From positions 1-8,920 of the forward strand of contig DYHC01000060.1 in the NCBI GenBank assembly GCA_020724325.1: a DNA stretch of 8,920 nucleotides, written 5' to 3'. The notes below the pieces were generated by a model. The model was not told the origin of the DNA. It did no database searches and saw only the letters and a program-made list of their open reading frames with translations. The first letter of the stretch is position 1. Each line of letters starts with the position of its first letter. The position numbers were made by a program, and so were the translations under genes. Positions 1-7,469 of this stretch are shown one piece after another. Origin of the DNA: Melioribacter roseus. Its GTDB lineage: Bacteria > Bacteroidota > Ignavibacteria > Ignavibacteriales > Melioribacteraceae.

Positions 1-102
1 CTGAGATGTAAGAAGAAAAAATATCAGTAATAACATAACAATATCAGTAAGTGATGAGAAAGCAAAAACGCTTAACGGTTTGTTTGAGGTCTCAAATTTC
101 AT
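1..102 (-). CDS. exbD: ExbD/TolR-family biopolymer transport protein, 5' end only
   Basis: This is the first 34 codons of a gene that runs off the left edge. It starts at an ATG (102-100) preceded by AGGTG, which overlaps the TAG stop of the ExbB gene, with only 7 bases between stop and start. The translation begins MKFETSNKPLSVFAFSSLTD and continues into one hydrophobic helix, IVMLLLIFFLLTSQ. A short basic or polar cytoplasmic N-terminus followed by a 'SLTDIVMLLLIFFLL' segment is the hallmark of ExbD/TolR proteins. The aspartate (residue 20) matches the conserved transmembrane Asp that carries protons in this family. The periplasmic peptidoglycan-binding or TonB-contacting domain lies outside the window. 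ExbD pairs with the ExbB channel encoded just upstream. ExbD and TolR cannot be told apart from this fragment. Confidence 0.9.
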   Translation of the reverse strand, partial: MKFETSNKPLSVFAFSSLTDIVMLLLIFFLLTSQ

Positions 103-109
103 TTTTCAC

Positions 110-763
110 CTATAAATTGTAATCGTCTTCATCATCATTAACAGCAGATTTAGAAGTATCGTCAAGCATATCAATTAAATCGTTAGAGATTCTTTCCATA
201 TCTACAGCCATTTTGTTTATCTTGCTAACAAAATAGTTATATAATGCTAATGCCGGTATTCCAACAATCAAGCCGAATGCAGTTGTAATATGTGCTTCCC
301 AGATTCCGCCGGCAAGATCGCACGGGTTAGCAGAACCATGAAGTTCCTGAATTTTCATAAATGCACCTATCATACCGGTAACAGTTCCAAGAAAACCAAG
401 TAATGGAGCAATTCCGGCAATTGATGCAAGAATTGATAATCCCTTTTCCAATTTGCTTATTTCCTGTCTACCGGCGCTTTCAATTGCTTCTACAACCCTT
501 TGATGACCGAATCTGATTTTTTTCAAACCTTTCTTTACAATATTTGAAACTGGTGTTCTTTCCTGCATACAATAACCGATAGCACCTTCGAGGTCTTTCT
601 TTTTAATAAGTACTCTCAGTTTAATAAGAAATGCAGGTACATTTACTTTTGCCTTTTTTAGTACAATAAATTTTTCAATAGCAATTGCCAATGCTACTAT
701 TGAACTGGCAAGAATGAAATACATTATAATTCCGCCTTTAACAAAAATAGAGAGTAAATCCAT
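110..763 (-). CDS. exbB: MotA/TolQ/ExbB proton channel family protein
   Basis: This 217-residue inner-membrane protein has three predicted helices (about 11-31, 109-134 and 153-180), the family's usual length and layout. The first helix is followed by a basic cytoplasmic segment. The second helix carries the conserved core LLGFLGTVTGMIGAF (about 121-135), and the third starts GGIWEAHITTAFGLIVGIPA (152-171), the typical ExbB/TolQ pore-lining motif. A histidine stands at the position usually held by leucine or another hydrophobic residue in 'WEALxTTA'. The protein should pentamerise around an ExbD dimer and convert proton flow into work on envelope partners. The ATG at 763 has a good AAGGA Shine-Dalgarno about 6 bases upstream. 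The gene lies 19 bases after the SPOR gene and 7 bases before exbD. The acidic C-terminal tail (DDEDDYNL) is unremarkable. TolQ is an alternative name, as sequence alone does not separate the subfamilies. Confidence 0.93.
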   Translation of the reverse strand: MDLLSIFVKGGIIMYFILASSIVALAIAIEKFIVLKKAKVNVPAFLIKLRVLIKKKDLEGAIGYCMQERTPVSNIVKKGLKKIRFGHQRVVEAIESAGRQEISKLEKGLSILASIAGIAPLLGFLGTVTGMIGAFMKIQELHGSANPCDLAGGIWEAHITTAFGLIVGIPALALYNYFVSKINKMAVDMERISNDLIDMLDDTSKSAVNDDEDDYNL

Positions 764-782
764 ACAGTTCCTTACGATTAAT

Positions 783-2756
783 TTAAAAATTGTTTCTGGA
801 AATAAAATATTTAGCTTCTTCTACAGTTTTAAAATTACCGATACGTACACGATACCATGTTCCGCCTTTTTGCGGTAAATAGGCTTCAAAAATAAAAGCA
901 TTCAAACCAAGCCCGCGCAGTCGTATTACTTCTTGCTCTGCCTTATCTTTATTACGCCAAGATGAAACCTGAACATTGTAGCTCTTTCCGTCATAATAAA
1001 CCGTGTTTGTAATTCTAGTATCTGCAGCTGGTTTTTTATACATTGGGTTCGATTCGTTTGTTCTCACTCCGATTGGTTCGTTCACAACTTTTTCTTTTAC
1101 CCTGGGATCTGGTTTTGAATTTTTATCTGTAACGCTTAATGAAGCAACGCGAGGAAAATCACTTTCATCTTCGGGAATTATTATGGTTGTATCAACAGGC
1201 AAAGACGCTTCTAATTTCTCGGATTGTACCGAATCAGTCTTAACTGCGTTTCTGGCAGCATCATTACCCGGCTCATTTTTATTTGGCAGCAACATATAAA
1301 CTGTAATGCTTACTATTATAATAAATGCTGAAAATATTAGAAAAAAATTTCTGCTGAAATATTTATCGCTGTCCTCCTTAAGCTCTTTGTAATACTGTTC
1401 ATCTGTACCAGATGAAGTTCTTGTATGAGGTGAATAAGAAAGCGGCTGGTAACCGGTATTCCGATCTTCAACAAACTCATATTTAGGAGGAGTTTGATAC
1501 TCGAAATAATCAGAAGCCGATTCCGTTTCAGATAATTCTTTTTTTATTGAGTTTTCAAGTTGTTCAAATAACCGGGATTTTGTCGGTACAGATGTTTTGA
1601 ATATATCTTCAACGCTTTTTGGCTCCTCTTCAAAATCTTCAGACTCATCATCAAACTCGAAGAGGAATCTCTTTTCCTCTTCAATGGACGAGCCCAATTC
1701 TTCTTTTAATTCATCGCCCCAGTTCCATTCAATCTTTTCTTCATTAGATTTTTTGAGTCCAAGATAATTTTCTTCTGAATCATCTTCACGTTGTGCTTCA
1801 ACTTCATGTTCTAAACTAAAATCGAGTTTACCATGTTCTTTATTTTCCTTAGCCGGTTCAATATAAATATCTTTTAATTTGCTGAAATCTAGTTCAGAAA
1901 GTTTTTCATCTTCATAATCTTTTATTAATTCGTTCAAATCATCGGAAAATTTTGAAGCGATATCAACAGTATCTAAGCGTGTTTGCTCTTCAATCGCAAT
2001 TTCATTTTCTTCAGGCAATTCAAATTGAGGAGTAGTATCAGGTTCAGTTGTAATAGGAGTTGAAAAATCCTCGAGTAAATCAGTAGCAGTAAGCAAAGGA
2101 GTAACCTCCGAAGCAGCAACAGGCACAGGTTCGGTTTCGATATTCAGAAGGTTATTAGTAATATCCTCTGCAATTAAATCCTCTCTAAATTCAATATCGG
2201 AAGTAAGTTCGGATAATTTGGATTTGCTTTCATCAATTTCATTTTTTGATTGAAGCGATTCATAATAATCATCCCATATATTAAAGTTTGGAAGGAGATC
2301 GGACTCAGCAATAATTTCATTTACTCTTTCCTCGATAGATCTTTTAAGAATTACATAGGAGGTTTCAGATTCGGTCTGCGGACTTAAATCGCCAGAAAGA
2401 GGAAGTAAAGGTTTACCAACTCCAATACTAAACACATCCGAATCTTTTTCTTCGTTTCTATAAATCTTGCGCGGAATATCAATAGTAAGATAAAGTGTAG
2501 CAGAAATTTTTTTTATTTCGTCTGAGAAAGGCGAAAAAATTAATGTCTCTTTAACATTGGTATCACTCTCTTTCAACTGGAAAAATCCTATTCGAGGAAC
2601 TTTTAGAGTAAGATCCGACTCGAGATTCTCAGCAATTTTTGTAATAAGAATATTAAACGCGAGTTCTTTTTCCGAGCTTGAAACACCAAGTACTTCAGCA
2701 ATTCTTTTTTGAAGTTCAGTAATTGTCATATCCAAATTTTCTGTTATTAAACTCAA
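783..2756 (-). CDS. HU-like domain / single-span membrane / SPOR domain protein
   Basis: This 657-residue bitopic protein has four parts. Residues 10-97 resemble the HU-like N-terminal domain found in Bacteroidetes-group SPOR proteins (TELQKRIAEVLGVSSSEKEL, then LKVPRIGFFQL, which matches the strand region of HU folds). Residues about 100-460 form a very acidic, low-complexity linker rich in Glu, Asp and Ser. A single hydrophobic helix lies at about 470-490 (NFFLIFSAFIIIVSITVYML). A Ser/Lys/Pro-rich periplasmic stretch leads to a C-terminal SPOR domain at 593-657 (YNVQVSSWRNKDKAEQEV and WYRVRIGNFKTVEEAKYF). SPOR domains bind glycan strands lacking stem peptides, often at division sites. Thus the N-terminus is cytoplasmic and the C-terminus contacts peptidoglycan. 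The listed start is TTG, with no clear Shine-Dalgarno; an in-frame ATG at 2729-2727 (residue 10) begins exactly at the conserved HU-like segment and may be the true start. DNA binding by the HU-like part is not shown. Confidence 0.85.
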   Translation of the reverse strand: MSLITENLDMTITELQKRIAEVLGVSSSEKELAFNILITKIAENLESDLTLKVPRIGFFQLKESDTNVKETLIFSPFSDEIKKISATLYLTIDIPRKIYRNEEKDSDVFSIGVGKPLLPLSGDLSPQTESETSYVILKRSIEERVNEIIAESDLLPNFNIWDDYYESLQSKNEIDESKSKLSELTSDIEFREDLIAEDITNNLLNIETEPVPVAASEVTPLLTATDLLEDFSTPITTEPDTTPQFELPEENEIAIEEQTRLDTVDIASKFSDDLNELIKDYEDEKLSELDFSKLKDIYIEPAKENKEHGKLDFSLEHEVEAQREDDSEENYLGLKKSNEEKIEWNWGDELKEELGSSIEEEKRFLFEFDDESEDFEEEPKSVEDIFKTSVPTKSRLFEQLENSIKKELSETESASDYFEYQTPPKYEFVEDRNTGYQPLSYSPHTRTSSGTDEQYYKELKEDSDKYFSRNFFLIFSAFIIIVSITVYMLLPNKNEPGNDAARNAVKTDSVQSEKLEASLPVDTTIIIPEDESDFPRVASLSVTDKNSKPDPRVKEKVVNEPIGVRTNESNPMYKKPAADTRITNTVYYDGKSYNVQVSSWRNKDKAEQEVIRLRGLGLNAFIFEAYLPQKGGTWYRVRIGNFKTVEEAKYFISRNNF

Positions 2757-2773
2757 CTATCAGAAATAGAGGA

Positions 2774-4363
2774 TTACCAACGGTAATCAGCACCAATTAA
2801 AATATCAAACGGCTTTTCCTGATATCCTCTTAACACAAAATTACTTCGATTCAGTATGTTTTGAAAATCCGCGCTCAAAGATAGATATTCAAAAAGTTTA
2901 TAAGAAATTCCAACAGAAATATTATGATAGGAACTTAATTTAACGGTATTAAGAAGATCCGCATAAGTATTATGGGCAAAAATGTATTTGAATTTTGCTG
3001 CAAGATTTTGCGTGATGCTAACTCCGTATGTCATTCTTGCTGAATAAACGGGAGTGTATGGAATATAATTTTTGTTTCCGTCTTTTACATCCTGAAATTT
3101 TACTTCCCCGGTGAAGAAACCAAAAATATTCGGATGGATAAGCAAATTTATCCCGGCAGCTAATGATTTAACCGGTGAAGTAGTTTTTAAGTCGAAGAAA
3201 CCTCTCTGAACCGAGTCTTCGTAGTAATGGTAGTTATCCGTACTAGAATAATTACCCCATAGTGAAATCCCGAAGAATTTTTCATATTCAAAATTTAGTG
3301 TACTATGCAAATCAAATTTTACCTCTCGCAAAACATTATCAATTAAGCCGTTGCGCATATATAAATTTTCGTTTAAAAAATACTTTAAAGTAATATTTTC
3401 GGCTCGTGGTTTAAAACTTATATTAAAAGATAATCCTTTGTTCAATTCTAAATGCATAGAACCAAACGGGGAAAAGAAACTGTTAGCGGCATTACCTGCA
3501 GCTTCTGCCCCCAGTATTAAATTCATTAAGTTTGCGGGAGATAATTTTATAAATCCTTCCATTGAATAAAAATTATAACTCTCTTTTCCGCTTAAATTGT
3601 TGTTTAATATTTGTCTTTGAAATTTTCTGATACCGCCAATTGTAAGATTACTAATTTTAAAACTGGCATCTGCAGATAATAATAAATCCCTTTCCTGTAA
3701 ATTGTTTTCTGAAAGTGTAAGAAAATCCGCACTAAATTTTAATCCGAAGTTAAATAGATCATAGTAATTATTTTTTATGGAAAGAGAACCATTACCTCTA
3801 TTAGATTTTCTTTCGAACAAAGGATTAACTGACCCAAAGAATTTATAACTATCTCTCAGATAGTTTCCGTCAAGTTTAATAATAGTACCGGCAAGTATAT
3901 CAGAAGCTGTACTAACAAAAATAGTGCTGCTTAAATCAGCTCCGGATGCATTGTATCCAGCGTTTGAAATATATTCTGTTGTATTAGACCCCCAAAGTCC
4001 GGCAGAGAGCAAGAAATTATCGAATGATTTACTAATTGAAAAATTTCCAACCGGCAAAAGATATCTTCCGGCACCAAGGAAGAGTCTTCCAGAATTATAT
4101 TCATCTCCGGCATTAATAGAAGGAACAAGATTTTTAGGAATAGATGAAAGCATTAATGGCAATTCTTCTGGAGAATATTGTGGAGTAAAAAACTCCTGAG
4201 AAAGAATACTTATCAATTCCGGTTTTTTCTTTTTAGCAGCCTGAACTTCAACGCTTTGTCTTCCCGTAATAACAAAATCCGGCAGTTCAATACTTTTTTG
4301 TTCTTGTTGAGAAAAGCCGGAACCGGTAAATAGGGCGAATAATATCATTAAAATCTTTTTCAT
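2774..4363 (-). CDS. Outer-membrane beta-barrel protein, TonB-dependent-receptor-like
   Basis: This 529-residue protein starts with a signal peptide (MKKILMILFALFTGSGFS, cleavage near residue 18). A short N-terminal motif, IELPDFVITGRQSVEV (about 25-40), resembles the TonB-box and pre-plug region of TonB-dependent receptors. A Lys-rich stretch follows. From about residue 90 to the end there are alternating amphipathic strands rich in aromatic residues, with Asn/Ser/Gly turns. The terminus ADFQNILNRSNFVLRGYQEK...ADYRW matches TonB-receptor barrel ends and finishes in an aromatic residue, the usual BAM recognition feature. I do not see a plug domain of normal size (about 120-150 residues), so this may be a plugless barrel. 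The ATG overlaps the TGA of the upstream TPR gene as ATGA, implying translational coupling. The SPOR gene follows 17 bases later if its TTG is used. The transported substrate, if any, is unknown. Confidence 0.8.
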   Translation of the reverse strand: MKKILMILFALFTGSGFSQQEQKSIELPDFVITGRQSVEVQAAKKKKPELISILSQEFFTPQYSPEELPLMLSSIPKNLVPSINAGDEYNSGRLFLGAGRYLLPVGNFSISKSFDNFLLSAGLWGSNTTEYISNAGYNASGADLSSTIFVSTASDILAGTIIKLDGNYLRDSYKFFGSVNPLFERKSNRGNGSLSIKNNYYDLFNFGLKFSADFLTLSENNLQERDLLLSADASFKISNLTIGGIRKFQRQILNNNLSGKESYNFYSMEGFIKLSPANLMNLILGAEAAGNAANSFFSPFGSMHLELNKGLSFNISFKPRAENITLKYFLNENLYMRNGLIDNVLREVKFDLHSTLNFEYEKFFGISLWGNYSSTDNYHYYEDSVQRGFFDLKTTSPVKSLAAGINLLIHPNIFGFFTGEVKFQDVKDGNKNYIPYTPVYSARMTYGVSITQNLAAKFKYIFAHNTYADLLNTVKLSSYHNISVGISYKLFEYLSLSADFQNILNRSNFVLRGYQEKPFDILIGADYRW

Positions 4364-4656
4364 AGTTGTTTCAACTTCCTGTTAGCTTCCTGGGCTAATT
4401 CACCTGTTTTATGGCGGTTAATTACAGCACGGTACATTTCGCGTGCTTGTTGTTTATCATTTAATTTGAGATAACAATCGCCAAGTTTTAATAAAGATTT
4501 TGTAAACCATTCATCATAACTTGAATAAACCGATCTCACTCTAACAAAAGCAATAATTGCATCATTAAAATTGTTCTGCTCGTAATAAGCTAATCCAATC
4601 AAATATTGAGCACGCGCGCCAATATCATCTAGTCTCTTCTCTGCAAGCTCAATGCA
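4360..4656 (-). CDS. C-terminal fragment of the interrupted TPR gene
   Basis: This frame is open from 4656 to the TGA at 4362-4360. It reads IELAEKRLDDIGARAQYLIG, then LAYYEQNNFNDAIIAFVRV and a final TPR pair ending KLKQL. The only nearby in-frame start codon is a TTG at 4602-4600, which sits inside the conserved QYLIGLAY helix, so it is not a natural start. The segment is the normal end of the TPR protein: its stop overlaps the ATG of the barrel gene. The TPR content (LGDCYLKLNDKQQAREMYRA) is intact. Confidence 0.6.
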   Translation of the reverse strand, partial: CIELAEKRLDDIGARAQYLIGLAYYEQNNFNDAIIAFVRVRSVYSSYDEWFTKSLLKLGDCYLKLNDKQQAREMYRAVINRHKTGELAQEANRKLKQL

Positions 4657-7055
4657 TTATCAAAGTTTTTCTTATTAATTTCCAGAAGACTCAATTCAAT
4701 TTTAGATTTTGCAGCAAAGATAGAACCATCATAATATGTTATAATCTGGTCGAGAGTTTTATAAGCATCATCTAAGGGTTCAGAATTAATTTCAGCAACA
4801 GCTCTTAAATAGAGAAGTTCGGGAATCCGGTTAGAGGTTGGCTGGGCATCAATTGAGGAATTAAGTACTCTAACTGCCGAATTAAAATCGTTTCTATTTG
4901 CATAAATGTTAGCAAGATCAATTGCTGCGGAAATTCCGATAGTGGATTTCAGGTTAATGCTAAGAACTTTATTAAAGTTATCGATAGCTTCAGTTTCCCT
5001 TTTTAAAAATGCCGCACTTTTTCCAATCCAGTAATATGCATTAGGAATAAGAGTACTCGATGGAAATTTCTGAATAAATTCCTGGTAAGCATTTATTGCG
5101 TTGTTATAATCATTGGAGCTGTAATAAATATCACCCTTTTTAATGAAGATCTGGTCGCTGTACTTTGAAGAAGGATTTATAGAAACGAATTGCTCAATAA
5201 AGCTAACTGCGTTTTCCGGCTCTTCTTTTGCAACGTAAGCGAATTGAATTCCGTTTACAGCATCAAGAATGTAAGGTGTATTAGGAAACTCTGTTAATAC
5301 CCGGTTATAATAATTTATTGATGCTTCATAGTCGCCAAGGTTAAAATAAGAATCGCCAATAGAGTAAAAAGCAATCGGTTTAAGTGAAGATGACGGGTAT
5401 TTGGTTAACAGCTTTTCATAGTTTTCGATTGCAGCTCTAAAATTATTTTGCTGGAAGTAAATCCACCCAACTACATATTGAGAAGCGTCTGCAAACCGTG
5501 AGCGCGGAAATTTCTGCTGTAACTTAATAAACTCTTCAATTGCATTATTAGACTTTCCGGCTTTAAATAATGATTGGCAATACTGATAATATGTTTGGTC
5601 GTCGTTAGAAATTAATTTATCGCTGGTAAAAAGTTCGCGGTATATCTGGCTTGCTTTATCAAAATTTTTGATACCAAAATAACTATCTGCCAGTCTTAAT
5701 CGTGCATCGTTAACATTCTGATCATTTCGATATTTTGTAACATATTCATTGAAATAATAAATAGCATTAGGAAAATCTTTCAGGTTGAAATAAGCATAAG
5801 CTTTTCCGTAGATGGATGGTTTTCTCAATTCATTGTTATTTGCACTAATCTGATTGTAGTGTTTAATTGCGGCAGAGTATTCACCTCTCATCAGATACGA
5901 TTCAGCTAAATAGAAATTTGTTTTATCTGTTTCAAAATCTTTTGCACGGTTTAATAGAACCTCAAGATTTCTTACCGACTCATCATAATTTCCAAGAAAA
6001 AATTCCGATACACCTAGACCAAGCATTGCTTTATAGTAAATACCTGCTACATTTGCCGTTAATTTAATTGATTCCAGAAAATAATTTTTTGATTCCGAAA
6101 ATAATTTTTGATTTAACTTTAGCTCCCCAAGAAGAGCATTAGCTTTCCCTCTTGCATACAAATCATTAGAATTGATTGCCTTGTAAAGTGCAGATTCTGC
6201 TTCATGTGAAAGGTTCTGGCTAAAATACGATGTACCTTTGCCCAACTGTGCGCGAGCAGCGTAAGAATGACCAGGGTATTTCTTAAGGAACCGGTCAAAA
6301 ATTTCGTTTGCCAGAATAGATTCGCCTAAGTAGCGTTTGCATTCACCGCTCCAGAATAGAGAGGAGATTGCAATTGTATCGTTTTCGATTCGGGCTAATT
6401 CGTCAAATATCTTAAATGCGTCGCTCAATTCATTCTTCTGAAACTTTATCCATGCAAGACTGTAATTTATCTTGTTGTGGAAAAATTGGTCGTTAGTATC
6501 AGATTTCAGTTCTTCAAAAATTGTTTCAGCGTTTTTGTAATCTTTTAGTCTAATAAAAGAGTTAGCCAGAAAATATTTTGCTTCAACAATTTCTTCTGCA
6601 GTCAAGTTATTTATCTGAGGGTCCGTTAATTCCAGAACGGCGCTGTCGTAATCCTTAATAGTAAAATAGCAAATGCCAATTCTTAATTGAGCACGAGGTG
6701 CAAGAGGACTGTTCCTATAATAAGTTAACAGTTCATCGTAATGAGTAACTGCGCTATTATAATCACCTGTCCTTTCGTATAAAAAACCGAGAGCATAAAT
6801 ACTGTTTGTAATAAAGTTGTTTTCATTTCTTCTTGAAATAGCTTCCTTAAAATTTTCTTCTGCATCAATAAATTTATTTTCGGCTGAGAAGGATTCCCCC
6901 AGCCAATAATAAGCTGAGCCCAAATTTGTGCTGAGGGGATATTCATAGATTAATCGGGATAAATTTTCCCGGGCTTTTCTGAATTCTCCGTTATGATAAT
7001 AAATTGTACCTAATTCATATAATACACTTTCTCTAAAAGATGATTGAGGATACAA
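4629..7055 (-). CDS. Central fragment of the interrupted TPR gene
   Basis: This 808-residue open segment is in the same frame as the N-terminal piece. Its nominal start is a TTG (YPQSSFRES follows) that is really an internal leucine codon in FLKLYPQSS. It contains most of the TPR repeats, with recurrent A-x-Y-x-G and F-P/Y-P-x-S boundary motifs at a spacing of about 34-38 residues. It has no signal peptide of its own, so an independently started product would stay in the cytoplasm. It ends at TAG 4631-4629, where the last residues (QRRD) depart from the TPR pattern because the frame has slipped. Confidence 0.6.
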   Translation of the reverse strand: MYPQSSFRESVLYELGTIYYHNGEFRKARENLSRLIYEYPLSTNLGSAYYWLGESFSAENKFIDAEENFKEAISRRNENNFITNSIYALGFLYERTGDYNSAVTHYDELLTYYRNSPLAPRAQLRIGICYFTIKDYDSAVLELTDPQINNLTAEEIVEAKYFLANSFIRLKDYKNAETIFEELKSDTNDQFFHNKINYSLAWIKFQKNELSDAFKIFDELARIENDTIAISSLFWSGECKRYLGESILANEIFDRFLKKYPGHSYAARAQLGKGTSYFSQNLSHEAESALYKAINSNDLYARGKANALLGELKLNQKLFSESKNYFLESIKLTANVAGIYYKAMLGLGVSEFFLGNYDESVRNLEVLLNRAKDFETDKTNFYLAESYLMRGEYSAAIKHYNQISANNNELRKPSIYGKAYAYFNLKDFPNAIYYFNEYVTKYRNDQNVNDARLRLADSYFGIKNFDKASQIYRELFTSDKLISNDDQTYYQYCQSLFKAGKSNNAIEEFIKLQQKFPRSRFADASQYVVGWIYFQQNNFRAAIENYEKLLTKYPSSSLKPIAFYSIGDSYFNLGDYEASINYYNRVLTEFPNTPYILDAVNGIQFAYVAKEEPENAVSFIEQFVSINPSSKYSDQIFIKKGDIYYSSNDYNNAINAYQEFIQKFPSSTLIPNAYYWIGKSAAFLKRETEAIDNFNKVLSINLKSTIGISAAIDLANIYANRNDFNSAVRVLNSSIDAQPTSNRIPELLYLRAVAEINSEPLDDAYKTLDQIITYYDGSIFAAKSKIELSLLEINKKNFDNALSLQRRD

Positions 7056-7071
7056 TTTTAGAAATGATTCA

Positions 7072-7322
7072 TATTACGAGGCGGCACCATCAAGTTGATT
7101 CAGTTTAGATAAACACTCAGCAGCATATAAGAGCGAAGACGACTTCTCATTTTCATTAACCGATTTATCTCTGGAAATGGATTTGAATAAATCGTAAGCA
7201 GAAGAATAGTTTTTGCTTTGATATAGATTTAGTGCGTCATCAAAAGTTGCTTTTAGCGTCTGTGCGGTTAAATCGGTAATAATGATCAGTAATAGCAGAA
7301 TTAAATTATTTCTTATTCTCAT
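7072..7322 (-). CDS. N-terminal fragment of the interrupted TPR gene (signal peptide plus first TPR)
   Basis: This segment of 82-83 residues holds the secretion signal and the first one or two TPR helices (TFDDALNLYQSKNYSSAYDL, then LLYAAECLSKLNQLDGAAS) and ends at the premature TAA (7074-7072 region, codon TCG then TAA). If the stop is real, only a short exported peptide is made. No Shine-Dalgarno is visible before the ATG (the upstream bases are CTGAAAAAAT), as is common in the Bacteroidetes group. Confidence 0.6.
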
Positions 7323-7346
7323 ATTTTTTCAGAATTGTTTATGATT

Positions 7347-7381
7347 CAAAATTAACAATAGAATTCCGGAAATACTTGCAA
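7347..7381 (-). promoter_or_regulatory. Possible Bacteroidetes-type promoter of the TPR-barrel-SPOR-ExbBD operon
   Basis: On the minus strand TAATTTTG (7354-7347) fits the TAnnTTTG -7 element used by the Bacteroidetes primary sigma factor. A TTG at 7381-7379 lies about 24 bases upstream, at the edge of the accepted range for the -33 element. The -7 box is 24 bases from the ATG at 7322. The TTG sits in the middle of a 12-base palindrome. Short motifs like these occur by chance in AT-rich DNA, and it is not certain that this organism uses this promoter type. Confidence 0.3.
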
Positions 7382-7384
7382 GTA
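7373..7384. promoter_or_regulatory. 12-base perfect palindrome, operator-like
   Basis: TACTTGCAAGTA is its own reverse complement. It lies 51 bases upstream of the TPR start, overlaps the proposed -33 element and directly abuts the short repeat element beginning at 7385. A smaller palindrome, TTCCGGAA, is at 7364-7371. The site could be an operator for a dimeric regulator, or a junction product of the adjacent repeat. Confidence 0.3.
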
Positions 7385-7469
7385 ACTTCTGAAAAATATC
7401 ACTCGTCACTTCTCAGTCTCCCGACTCGTCGGGACCCATCGAAATAGCATTTCTGAATTTTTCAGAAGT
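7385..7469. repeat. 85-bp element with 13-bp terminal inverted repeats (short copy)
   Basis: The ends ACTTCTGAAAAAT (7385-7397) and ATTTTTCAGAAGT (7457-7469) are perfect inverted repeats. Inside are a hairpin with arms TCCCGAC (7419-7425) and GTCGGGA (7428-7434), the module TCGAAATAGCATTTC, and a terminal hairpin TTCTGAA/TTCAGAA (7451-7467). The first 30 bases after the leading A match 8083-8112 at 27 of 30 positions. It codes for nothing and resembles a MITE or REP-like element. No clear target-site duplication is visible. Confidence 0.75.

Larger units (their letters stand above)
4360..7322 (-). pseudogene. Large secreted TPR-repeat protein gene, interrupted by a stop and a frameshift
   Basis: Three reading segments together form one protein of about 987 residues. 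It starts at ATG 7322-7320 with a signal peptide (MRIRNNLILLLLIIITDLTA, cleavage after about residue 20). The remainder is roughly two dozen degenerate TPR units of the YbgF/BamD style (for example SAYYWLGESFSAENKFIDAE, PNAYYWIGKSAAFLKRETEA). A TAA at 7074-7072 interrupts the frame; the frame on either side is the same, and the TPR pattern reads straight through it (LDGAAS-stop-YESFLKLYPQSS). A second lesion lies within 4632-4656, where the frame must shift by one missing base to join DNALSL to AEKRLDDIGARAQYLIGLAY. No homopolymer run or good slippery heptamer lies there. TPR proteins of this kind act as periplasmic scaffolds. It is the first gene of the operon with the barrel, SPOR, ExbB and ExbD genes. 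Assembly error is an alternative to true decay. Confidence 0.82.

Noticed and set aside
1003..1299. Plus-strand frame opposite the SPOR gene
   Set aside because: It lies fully antisense to a well-supported gene and mirrors its biased linker and membrane composition.
3924..4199. Plus- and minus-strand alternative frames within the barrel gene
   Set aside because: They overlap the signal-peptide-bearing barrel frame and have no start signals or family features.
4660..4676. A-rich site AAG AAA AAC as a programmed -1 frameshift signal in the TPR gene
   Set aside because: It does not fit X-XXY-YYZ well, and the -1 frame meets TGA and TAA immediately after it, so it cannot lead into the C-terminal frame.
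7072..7074. TAA reassigned as a sense codon
   Set aside because: The SPOR, barrel and right-edge TPR genes end at TAA in the expected place, and TAG and TGA also act as stops, so the standard bacterial code holds.
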